Shown in pieces: positions 9,154-16,050 of a stretch of 64,000 nucleotides of DNA. Where the stretch lies: assembly GCF_003311645.1 (NCBI RefSeq), contig NZ_QEST01000080.1:1-64000 (forward strand), read 5' to 3'. The stretch is from Streptomyces sp. PT12. GTDB lineage: Bacteria; Actinomycetota; Actinomycetes; Streptomycetales; Streptomycetaceae. The notes below the pieces were generated by a model. It did not search any database and was not told the origin of the DNA. It was given only the letters and a program-made list of their open reading frames with translations. Made by a program: the position numbers and the translations under genes. Positions within the stretch are counted from its first letter, which is position 1, and the number at the start of each line of letters is the position of its first letter.

Positions 9154-10338
9154 GTGAGAACGCGACCGGTCTCGGTGCTGGTGGGCACCCTGATGCTGCT
9201 CGCGACCGCGTGCGGCGGGAGCGGCGAGGCGGAGGAGCCCGAGGGCGGATCCCCCTCGGCCACCGAGGCCCCCGCGGTCGAGATAGCCATCGCGCCGGAG
9301 GACGGCGCCACCGGCGTGGCCACCTCGGGCGAGCTGCGGGTCAGCGCCGAGCACGGCACGCTCACCGGCGTCTCGGTCACCGACGCCGAGGGCGCCGAGG
9401 TGCCGGGCGAGCTGACCGAGGACGCGACCGGCTGGGAGCCGGACGAGCACCTGGCCAACGACACGGCCTACACCGTCACCGCGGTCGGCGAGAACGCCGA
9501 GGGCCGGGAGGCCACCGCCGAGTCGGGCTTCACCACCGTGGCCGCGGACGAGACGTTCACCACCAACTGGAACATCTCCGACGGCGCCACCGTCGGCGTC
9601 GGGATGGTCCTGTCGCTGACGTTCGACACCCCCATCGAGGACACGGCCGCGGTGCGCGACGCCGTGCGGATCACCGCGGGCTCGGGCGCCGAGGTGCGCG
9701 GGCACTGGTTCGGCACCCAGCGGCTCGACTTCAGGCCCGCGGAGTACTGGGAGGCGGGCACCGAGGTCGAGGTGAGCTTCCGCATCCGCGGCGTCGAGGG
9801 CGCGCCGGGCGTCTACGGCACCCTCCGCGAGGACCTGGCGTTCACCGTGGGCCGCTCCCAGGTCACCACCGTGGACGCGGCGGCCAAGGAGATGCGCGTC
9901 GTGCGCGATGGCGAGGAGCTGCGCACCGTGCCGGTCACCACGGGCGCCGCGGCCACGCCCACCTGGAACGGCAGGATGGTCATCACCGAGAAGCACCGCG
10001 AGACCCGCATGGACGGCGCCACGGTCGGCTTCGGCGGCGAGTACGACATCCCCGACGTGCCGCACGCGATGCGGCTGAGCACGTCGGGGACGTTCATCCA
10101 CGGCAACTACTGGGCCAGCTCGGACACGTTCGGCCGCGACAACGTCAGCCACGGCTGCATCGGCCTGGACGACACCAGGGGCGCGGGCGACCCCGACACC
10201 CCCGCCGCGTGGTTCTACGAGAACTCGATCATCGGCGATGTCGTCGAGGTCATCAACTCCGATGACGACGTCATCGCCCCCGACAACGGCCTCAACGGCT
10301 GGAACATGCCCTGGGACGAGTGGGGCGCGGGCCAGTAG
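9154..10338 (+). CDS. L,D-transpeptidase lipoprotein with N-terminal Ig-like domains
   Basis: A 394-residue exported enzyme that forms 3-3 cross-links in peptidoglycan. The GTG start has GAGAGGG 6 nt upstream. Residues 1-20 are a lipoprotein signal peptide ending in LLATAC, so Cys20 is the likely lipidation site. A Ser/Glu/Pro-rich linker follows, then two bacterial Ig-like (Big) domains, then a YkuD catalytic domain. The catalytic motif is HGNYW...VSHGCIGLDD, with Cys335 as nucleophile and conserved His and Gly around it. Architecture matches the mycobacterial LdtMt2 type. It acts in the cell wall outside the membrane. It is divergent from glgX and probably monocistronic. Confidence 0.93.
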   Translation: MRTRPVSVLVGTLMLLATACGGSGEAEEPEGGSPSATEAPAVEIAIAPEDGATGVATSGELRVSAEHGTLTGVSVTDAEGAEVPGELTEDATGWEPDEHLANDTAYTVTAVGENAEGREATAESGFTTVAADETFTTNWNISDGATVGVGMVLSLTFDTPIEDTAAVRDAVRITAGSGAEVRGHWFGTQRLDFRPAEYWEAGTEVEVSFRIRGVEGAPGVYGTLREDLAFTVGRSQVTTVDAAAKEMRVVRDGEELRTVPVTTGAAATPTWNGRMVITEKHRETRMDGATVGFGGEYDIPDVPHAMRLSTSGTFIHGNYWASSDTFGRDNVSHGCIGLDDTRGAGDPDTPAAWFYENSIIGDVVEVINSDDDVIAPDNGLNGWNMPWDEWGAGQ

Positions 10339-10346
10339 CCGCGGAC

Positions 10347-10382
10347 GGACCGGCGATCGGACCGGCGAACGGACCGGCGAAC
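10347..10382. repeat. 12-bp tandem repeat, 3 copies
   Basis: Three adjacent 12-bp units (GGACCGGCGAAC consensus; the first has GATC) begin 9 bases after the L,D-transpeptidase stop and end about 50 bases before the enoyl-CoA hydratase start. The function is unknown. Confidence 0.85.
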
Positions 10383-10420
10383 GACCGGGCCCGCGCCGGG
10401 AGATGCATGAGGGCGCTGGC

Positions 10421-10426
10421 TAGCCT
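10421..10426 (+). promoter_or_regulatory. -10 element of the enoyl-CoA hydratase gene, leaderless type
   Basis: TAGCCT ends 7 nt before the ATG at 10434. There is no Shine-Dalgarno sequence in the gap, which decides this start over the in-frame ATG at 10407. Confidence 0.5.
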
Positions 10427-10433
10427 GACCGTC

Positions 10434-11231
10434 ATGACGCCTGATCGCACGACGACCGTGCACCTGGAGGTGGCGGAGGACGGGGTCGGCACCATCCGCC
10501 TCGACCGCCCGCCGATGAACGCGCTCGACATCGCCACGCAGGACCGGCTGCGCGAGCTGTCCGCCGAGATCACGGCCCGCGACGACGTGCGGGCGGTGGT
10601 CCTCAGGGGCAGCGAGAAGGCGTTCGCGGCCGGCGCCGACATCAAGGAGATGCGCGCCATGGACCACCCGGCCATGGTCGCCCGCGCCCGAGGGCTCCAG
10701 GACGCGTTCAGCGCCGTGGCCGCCATCCCCAAGCCGGTCGTGGCGGCCGTCACGGGCTACGCGCTGGGCGGCGGCTGCGAGCTGGCCCTCTGCGCCGACG
10801 TGCGCTTCGCCGCCGCCGACGCCAAGCTGGGCCAGCCCGAGATCCTGCTCGGCCTGATCCCGGGCGCGGGCGGCACCCAGCGGCTGCCCCGGCTGATCGG
10901 GCCGAGCCGCGCCAAGGACCTGATCTTCACCGGGCGCGCGGTCGGCGCCGACGAGGCCCTTGCCATCGGCCTGGTGGACCGCGTGCTCCCGGCGGGCGAG
11001 GTCTTCGCCGAGGCGCACGCCTGGGCCGCCCGCCTCGCCGCCGGCCCCGCGACCGCGCTGCGCGCGGCGAAGGAGGCGGTCGACACCGGCGCCGAGACGG
11101 ACCTGGCGACCGGCCTCGCCGTCGAACGCGCCTGGTTCGCCCAGCTGTTCGCGACCGAGGACCGCGCGTACGGCATGCGCAGCTTTGTGGAGGAGGGCCC
11201 GGGAAAGGCCCGCTTCTGGCCCAGGGACTGA
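10434..11231 (+). CDS. Enoyl-CoA hydratase/isomerase family protein (crotonase)
   Basis: A 265-residue cytoplasmic crotonase-fold enzyme, likely hydrating 2-enoyl-CoA in fatty-acid or amino-acid catabolism. The oxyanion-hole segments are EKAFAAGADIKEM and YALGGGCELALCAD. Both catalytic glutamates of true hydratases appear to be present: one in GCELALC and one in GQPEILLGLIPGAGGTQRLPR. The C-terminal FATEDRAYGMRSFVEEGPGK is the usual EchA8-type ending. The chosen ATG sits 7 nt after a TAGCCT -10 box, suggesting a leaderless transcript. The in-frame upstream ATG at 10407 would add nine residues and is less likely. Confidence 0.92.
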   Translation: MTPDRTTTVHLEVAEDGVGTIRLDRPPMNALDIATQDRLRELSAEITARDDVRAVVLRGSEKAFAAGADIKEMRAMDHPAMVARARGLQDAFSAVAAIPKPVVAAVTGYALGGGCELALCADVRFAAADAKLGQPEILLGLIPGAGGTQRLPRLIGPSRAKDLIFTGRAVGADEALAIGLVDRVLPAGEVFAEAHAWAARLAAGPATALRAAKEAVDTGAETDLATGLAVERAWFAQLFATEDRAYGMRSFVEEGPGKARFWPRD

Positions 11232-11340
11232 CATGGCCGTCGGCATATGTGGGCGACCACACCAGGAACAGTCACCCCACGAGGGGCAGTTACCCCGGAA
11301 CCGACCACGCGCGGGGCATATGCACGCCATGATGGGGGGC

Positions 11341-11811
11341 ATGTCAGCAGCGGCGGATGCCCCCCTTCGGGATCTCGTGGAAAGGGCGGAGGACGCGCTC
11401 TCCCGCGATCCCTCCGCCGGTGAGATCCGCCTCCCCTCCCAGCCCAGCTCGGCGCGCATCGCCAGGAGGCTGACCAGACGGCAGCTCCAGCAGCGGTGGA
11501 TGCTGCCGCCCGAGCTGGCGGATGACGCGGTGCTCCTGGTCTCCGAGCTGGTGGGGAACGCCGTGCAGCACGCCGGCGCCCCGGTCTTCGGGCTGCGGAT
11601 CCGGCGCCGCAGAGGGTGGATCCGCGTCGAGGTCCGCGACCCCTCGCGCGCCCTCCCGTGCCAGCTGCCCGTCCGCGAGATGGACGTCACCAGCGGCCGT
11701 GGCCTCTTCCTCGTGGACACCCTGGCCGACCGGTGGGGCGTGGACCTGCTGCCGCACGGCAAGTGCACATGGTTCGAGATGCGGATCGCCTGCCGCGCGC
11801 CCCACGCCTGA
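11341..11811 (+). CDS. RsbW-like histidine kinase-type ATPase (anti-sigma factor-like)
   Basis: A 156-residue soluble protein with a GHKL ATPase domain. The N box is SELVGNAVQHAGA, the G1 box is VEVRDPSRALP and the G2 box is TSGRGLFLVDTLADRWGV. There is no dimerisation/phosphoacceptor domain, so it is of the RsbW/SpoIIAB serine-kinase class abundant in Streptomyces, whose members bind sigma factors or phosphorylate anti-sigma-factor antagonists. The first 45 residues form a helical N-terminal extension. The ATG is preceded by a G6 run one base away; the true ribosome-binding site is not optimal. No partner anti-anti-sigma gene is adjacent. Confidence 0.85.
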   Translation: MSAAADAPLRDLVERAEDALSRDPSAGEIRLPSQPSSARIARRLTRRQLQQRWMLPPELADDAVLLVSELVGNAVQHAGAPVFGLRIRRRRGWIRVEVRDPSRALPCQLPVREMDVTSGRGLFLVDTLADRWGVDLLPHGKCTWFEMRIACRAPHA

Positions 11812-11840
11812 GCGCGCCGGGCTTCTGAGCGCGCGGCAGG

Positions 11841-12143
11841 CTACGGTCTGCGGCCCCTGGTCGCCCGGCGACGCCGGTCGTTGCACAGCAGGCAGCGGCC
11901 CCAGCCGGGCGGCAGCGGGTCCTCGGGGTCGCCGTGCAGCGGGTCGACCGCCCCGCGCGGGTGCTCGCGGCAGCCCGTCGCGCCAGGCCCGTCGCTCAGG
12001 GACTGCGCCGAGGCCAGCGCCCTGCGCAGCGCGTCCACCAGGACCTCGGCCTGCTCACCCGTGGGCGGCTCCTGGTCGAAGGCGATGTCGGTCGCGGTCC
12101 GCAGGGCCGCCTGCACGTCCCGCAACTCTGACTGCTGAGTCAT
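11841..12143 (-). CDS. Small conserved hypothetical protein with C-terminal Cys/His cluster
   Basis: A 100-residue protein I cannot name. The N-terminal two-thirds is predicted helical (ELRDVQAALRTATDIAFDQE). The C-terminal third has GCREHPRG and WGRCLLCNDRRRR, that is, Cys-x-x-His followed by Cys-x-x-Cys, compatible with a zinc-binding knob with an Arg-rich tail. The ATG at 12143 lies 7 nt after TACGCT and has no ribosome-binding site, so it is probably leaderless. It is divergent from the ABC exporter pair. Composition is like that of its neighbours, so it looks like a resident gene. Confidence 0.7.
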   Translation of the reverse strand: MTQQSELRDVQAALRTATDIAFDQEPPTGEQAEVLVDALRRALASAQSLSDGPGATGCREHPRGAVDPLHGDPEDPLPPGWGRCLLCNDRRRRATRGRRP

Positions 12144-12150
12144 GCGCGCC

Positions 12151-12156
12151 AGCGTA
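12151..12156 (-). promoter_or_regulatory. -10 element of the small Cys/His protein gene
   Basis: TACGCT on the minus strand ends 7 nt before the ATG at 12143. It mirrors the identical TACGCT serving the divergent ABC gene. Confidence 0.5.
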
Positions 12157-12169
12157 GAACGCCCCACTG

Positions 12170-12213
12170 ACAGCGCCCGTGCCAGCGCCCATGCCAACGC
12201 CCGTGCCAGCGCC
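12170..12213. repeat. 12-bp tandem repeat, about 3.7 copies
   Basis: Units of the form CCAGCGCCCGTG follow each other at 12170-12181, 12182-12193, 12194-12205 and 12206-12213, in the promoter interval between two divergent genes. Confidence 0.85.
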
Positions 12214-12280
12214 ATCCGACAGCGGCATGGGTCGCTGGTCCTACGCCCAAAAACCCGTGGGAAGTGTCAGACGCGGATCG

Positions 12281-12286
12281 TACGCT
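12281..12286 (+). promoter_or_regulatory. -10 element of the ABC exporter operon
   Basis: TACGCT ends 7 nt before the ATG at 12294. This favours that ATG over the in-frame GTG at 12264 and predicts a leaderless mRNA. Confidence 0.5.
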
Positions 12287-12293
12287 CGACCTG

Positions 12294-14117
12294 ATGTCTG
12301 CCTCAGCCGATCCCTCAGCGTCCCCTGCCCGAAAACGCTCCGTCGTCCGCTCCCTCCTCCGGCTGTGGCCCTATGTTCGCCCCGTCAGGGCCCGGGTCTT
12401 CGGCGCCGCTGGCGTGGCCATCGTCGCCGCGTCCATGAGCCTGGTCATGCCCCTGGTCCTCAAGTGGATCATCGACGGCCCCGTCGCCGACGGCGACACC
12501 GCGGGGGTGTGGCTCGGGGGCGGCGTCCTCCTCCTCGTCGGCGTCGTCGAGGCCCTGCTGTTCGGGCTGCGCCGCTGGCTGGTCGCCCGCCCGCTCGCCG
12601 GGGTCGAGGCGGGCATGCGCGCCGCGCTCTACCGCCATGTGCAGCGCCTCCCCGTCACCTTCCACGACCGCTGGCCCACCGGGCAGCTGCTCTCCCGCGG
12701 CACGGGCGACCTCCAGCTGCTGCGGATGTTCCTGGCGTTCGGCCTGACGTTCCTCATCGTCAACAGCGCCACGATCCTCATCGGCTTCGGCGTGCTCGTC
12801 GCCCAGGACTGGCTGCTCGGCCTGGTGCTGATCGTCCCCGTGGTCCCGCTGATCGCGATGTGCTGGCTCTTCGAGGTCAGGTTCTCGGTCGTGGCCCGCC
12901 GCGCCCAGGACCAGATGGGCGACCTCACCACGGTGGTCGAGGAGTCCATCCTCGGCATCCGCGTCATCAAGGGCTTCGGCAGGCACCGCAGCCAGGCGCG
13001 GGCGTTCCGGGCGCTCTCCGGCGAGCTGATGGACACCGAGATCCACAAGGCCAGGCTGCTCGCCGCGATCTGGCTGGTCATCCTGGCCCTGCCCGAGCTG
13101 TTCCTCGGCGTCGCGCTGGTCCTCGGCGTCGGCCAGGTCGCCGACGGCACGCTCACCGCGGGCACGCTCGTGGCGTTCATGACGACGGCCATGGCGCTGC
13201 GCTGGCCGGTGGAGTCGATCGGCTTCCTGCTGGCCCTGTGCAACGAGGCGGCCACCGCGACCGACCGCTTCTTCGAGGTCATGGACGGCGAGATCCCGCC
13301 CGAGACCACCCGCGAGAAGGGCAGGGACGACCCGGACGCCCCCCGGGGGCTCGTCTTCGAGAACGTCGTCTTCCGCTTCCCCGACGCCCCGCCCGGCTCC
13401 CCTCCCGTGCTCGACGGCGTCGACCTCCACATCCGGCCAGGCGAGACCCTGGCCCTCGTCGGCGGCACGGGCAGCGGCAAGACCACCCTGATCGGCCTGG
13501 TCCCCCGCCTCCACGAGGTCACATCGGGCCGCATCCTGCTCGACGGCACCGACATCGCCACCCTGCCACGCCACGAGGTCCGCGCCCGCGTGGCCCTCGC
13601 GTTCGAGGAGCCCACGCTGTTCTCGGCGTCCGTCGAGGAGAACGTCCTGATGGGCGCCGACGACGCGGGCCCTGGCGACCTGGACCGCGCGCTGCGCGTC
13701 GGCCAGGCCGACGGCTTCGTGGCCGCCCTGCCCCAGGGCGCGCTGACCGAGGTCGGCGAGCAGGGGCTCAGCCTCTCGGGCGGCCAGCGCCAGCGGCTCG
13801 CCCTGGCCCGCGCGGTCGTCGGCCGCCCCGGCTTCCTCGTCCTCGACGACCCGCTCTCCGCGCTCGACGTCCACACCGAGGCCCGCGTCGAGGCGGCGCT
13901 GCGCGAGGTGCTGGCCGACACGACGGCGCTGGTCATCGCGCACCGCCCGTCCACCGTGCAGCTGGCCGACCGGGTCGCGCTGCTCTCCGGCGGGCGCATC
14001 GCGGCCATCGGCACCCACGCCGAGCTGCTGCACTCCAACGACGAGTACCGGCACCTGATGACCGGGGAGACGGCCGGAAGGACGACCGGCGAGCGGACGG
14101 AGGTTTCCGCGTCATGA
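12294..14117 (+). CDS. ABC exporter half-transporter (permease-ATPase), degenerate-site subunit
   Basis: A 607-residue type IV ABC half-transporter with an N-terminal six-helix membrane domain (about residues 20-320) and a C-terminal nucleotide-binding domain. Walker A is GGTGSGKTTL, the signature is canonical LSLSGGQRQRLALARA and the switch His is in VIAHRPSTVQ. Walker B is FLVLDDPLSALD, with Asp in place of the catalytic Glu. That change marks the degenerate-site subunit of heterodimeric exporters, and the partner encoded by the overlapping next gene has the complementary changes. The substrate is unknown; lipids, peptides or drugs are typical. The start is set by a leaderless -10 box. Confidence 0.93.
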   Translation: MSASADPSASPARKRSVVRSLLRLWPYVRPVRARVFGAAGVAIVAASMSLVMPLVLKWIIDGPVADGDTAGVWLGGGVLLLVGVVEALLFGLRRWLVARPLAGVEAGMRAALYRHVQRLPVTFHDRWPTGQLLSRGTGDLQLLRMFLAFGLTFLIVNSATILIGFGVLVAQDWLLGLVLIVPVVPLIAMCWLFEVRFSVVARRAQDQMGDLTTVVEESILGIRVIKGFGRHRSQARAFRALSGELMDTEIHKARLLAAIWLVILALPELFLGVALVLGVGQVADGTLTAGTLVAFMTTAMALRWPVESIGFLLALCNEAATATDRFFEVMDGEIPPETTREKGRDDPDAPRGLVFENVVFRFPDAPPGSPPVLDGVDLHIRPGETLALVGGTGSGKTTLIGLVPRLHEVTSGRILLDGTDIATLPRHEVRARVALAFEEPTLFSASVEENVLMGADDAGPGDLDRALRVGQADGFVAALPQGALTEVGEQGLSLSGGQRQRLALARAVVGRPGFLVLDDPLSALDVHTEARVEAALREVLADTTALVIAHRPSTVQLADRVALLSGGRIAAIGTHAELLHSNDEYRHLMTGETAGRTTGERTEVSAS

Positions 14118-15979
14118 CGACCACCGTTCCCGAGGAGCGCGAGCAGCCCGCGCCCGAGCCCGGCGACGAGCACATCCCCGGGGCCGCGCCCGACCCGTTC
14201 GCCCAGGACACCCTGCCCGCCCCGCGCAACGCCTCGCGCGCGCTGCTGTTCTCGCTGCTGCGCCCGCACCGCGCGCGGGTGGCGCTCGGCGCCGTGCTGC
14301 TGCTGACCCAGCAGGCGGCCGTGCAGGCGGTGCCGCTGCTCGTGGCGTACGCGATCGACAGCGGCGTCCCCGCCGTCCGCGACGACGACAACGGCCCGCT
14401 GATCGCGGTGGCCGTGGCCTATCTGGTGTGCGCGCTGGGCGCCGGGCTCCTCCAGTACACGTTCATCAGGGTCGCCGCCCGGATCAACCAGAGCGTCCTG
14501 CTGGAGCTGCGCGGCCGGATCTACCGTCACGCGCAGGCCCTCAGCCTCGACTTCCACGACCGGTACACCTCGGGCCGCCTGATCTCGCGCTCCACCAGCG
14601 ACGTCCAGTCGCTGCGCGAGCTGCTGAACGAAGGGCTCCAGGAGATGCTGATCATCCTGGTCTCGATCGTGTACATCGGCGGGCTGCTCTTCTACCTGGA
14701 CGTGGGCCTCGGCGGCGCCGCGCTGCTGTCGTTCATCCCGCTCTACGCCCTGGTGCGCAACTACCGGCGGCGCTCCGCCCAGCGCTTCAGCGAGCGGTCG
14801 TCGGCCATCGCCGCGGTCATCGTCAAGTTCTCCGAGACGCTGGGGGGCATCCGCCCGGTCAAGGCGTTCCGCAGGGAGCGGGCCAACGACGCGGCGTTCG
14901 CCCGGCTCAACGCCCGGCACGAGCGGGTCAACGGCGACACCATCCTGGAGATGGCCCGCTTTGTGACGATCTCCCGGCTGATCGCCAGCTTCGCCACCGC
15001 GGGCATCGTGCTGTGGGGCGCGCACCGCGTGACCTCGGGCGACCTGGAGCTCGGCGCGCTCGCGGCGGGCGCGCTCTACATCAGGCGCCTGTACGACCCG
15101 CTTGACCGCTTCGCGATGATCCTGAACAACTACCAGTCGGCCGTCGCCTCGCTCGACAAGATCTCGGGCCTGCTCTCCCAGCGGCCCGACGTGCCCGAGC
15201 CCGAGCGGCCCGTCGAGCTGCCGCCGCGCGCCGACGGGCGGCCGGGGCGCGAGGTGGTCTTCGAGCGGGTGCGGTTCGCGTACCGGACGGGCGGCGAGGT
15301 GCTGCCGACGTTCGACCTGACGATCCCCGCGGGTCAGACGACCGCGCTCGTGGGCGCCACGGGCGCGGGCAAGTCCACGCTGGCCAAGCTGCTCGCGCGC
15401 TTCTACGACCCGACCGAGGGCCGGGTGCTGCTCGACGGCACCGACCTGCGGGAGCTGAGCACCGCCGAGCTGCGGCGCGGCGTGGTGATGGTGACGCAGG
15501 AGGCGTTCCTCTTCTCCGGCACCGTCGCCGAGAACATCGCGATCGGCAAGCCCGACGCCACCCCCGACGAGATCGAACGGGCGGCCAAGGCGATCGGCGC
15601 GCACGACTTCATCGCGTCGCTCCCCGACGGGTACGAGACGGACGTCCGCAAGCGCGGCGGCCGGATCTCGGCGGGGCAGCGGCAGCTGGTGGCGTTCGCC
15701 CGCGTGCTGCTGGCCGACCCGGCGGTGGTGCTGCTCGACGAGGCCACAAGCTCGCTCGACATCCCGGGCGAGAAGGCGGTGCAGGAGGCGATGGAGACGG
15801 TGCTGCGCGGCAGGACGGCCGTGGTGATCGCGCACCGGCTCTCCACGGTCGAGATCGCCGACCGGGTGCTGGTGATGGAGTCGGGGCGGCTCGTCGAGGA
15901 CGGCCCGCCCGCCGAGCTCATCGCGGGGACGGGGCGCTTCTCCGACCTGCACAGGGCCTGGCGCGACAGCCTCGCGTGA
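14114..15979 (+). CDS. ABC exporter half-transporter (permease-ATPase), consensus-Walker B subunit
   Basis: A 621-residue partner of the upstream half-transporter; its ATG overlaps that gene's TGA by 4 nt, so equimolar synthesis is likely. A 45-residue acidic N-terminal extension precedes the membrane domain (six predicted helices, about residues 45-350). The nucleotide-binding domain has Walker A GATGAGKSTL, Walker B VVLLDEATSSLD with the catalytic Glu, and switch His in VIAHRLSTVE. Its signature is RISAGQRQLVAFARV, where Ser-Ala-Gly-Gln replaces Ser-Gly-Gly-Gln. Together with the first subunit's degenerate Walker B, this gives one active and one inactive ATP site, as in TM287/288-like heterodimers. 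It is followed by a strong terminator. Confidence 0.93.
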   Translation: MTTTVPEEREQPAPEPGDEHIPGAAPDPFAQDTLPAPRNASRALLFSLLRPHRARVALGAVLLLTQQAAVQAVPLLVAYAIDSGVPAVRDDDNGPLIAVAVAYLVCALGAGLLQYTFIRVAARINQSVLLELRGRIYRHAQALSLDFHDRYTSGRLISRSTSDVQSLRELLNEGLQEMLIILVSIVYIGGLLFYLDVGLGGAALLSFIPLYALVRNYRRRSAQRFSERSSAIAAVIVKFSETLGGIRPVKAFRRERANDAAFARLNARHERVNGDTILEMARFVTISRLIASFATAGIVLWGAHRVTSGDLELGALAAGALYIRRLYDPLDRFAMILNNYQSAVASLDKISGLLSQRPDVPEPERPVELPPRADGRPGREVVFERVRFAYRTGGEVLPTFDLTIPAGQTTALVGATGAGKSTLAKLLARFYDPTEGRVLLDGTDLRELSTAELRRGVVMVTQEAFLFSGTVAENIAIGKPDATPDEIERAAKAIGAHDFIASLPDGYETDVRKRGGRISAGQRQLVAFARVLLADPAVVLLDEATSSLDIPGEKAVQEAMETVLRGRTAVVIAHRLSTVEIADRVLVMESGRLVEDGPPAELIAGTGRFSDLHRAWRDSLA

Positions 15980-16000
15980 GACGCGCGCCCGCGGCATGCG

Positions 16001-16040
16001 CGAGCCCCCGCCACCCAAGGGGAACGGTGGCGGGGGCTCG
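16001..16040. terminator. Bidirectional terminator between ABC exporter operon and glgP
   Basis: Perfect 15-nt arms (16001-16015 and 16026-16040) enclose a 10-nt loop. It lies between convergent stops, 21 bases after the ABC gene and 11 bases before the glgP stop. Confidence 0.8.
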
Positions 16041-16050
16041 TCGCGTCGGG

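Noticed and set aside
8827-10152. Minus-strand open frame continuing upstream of glgX
   Set aside because: It is antisense to the L,D-transpeptidase and runs through the 18-bp repeats. GlgX family similarity begins exactly at the GTG with a ribosome-binding site at 8826.
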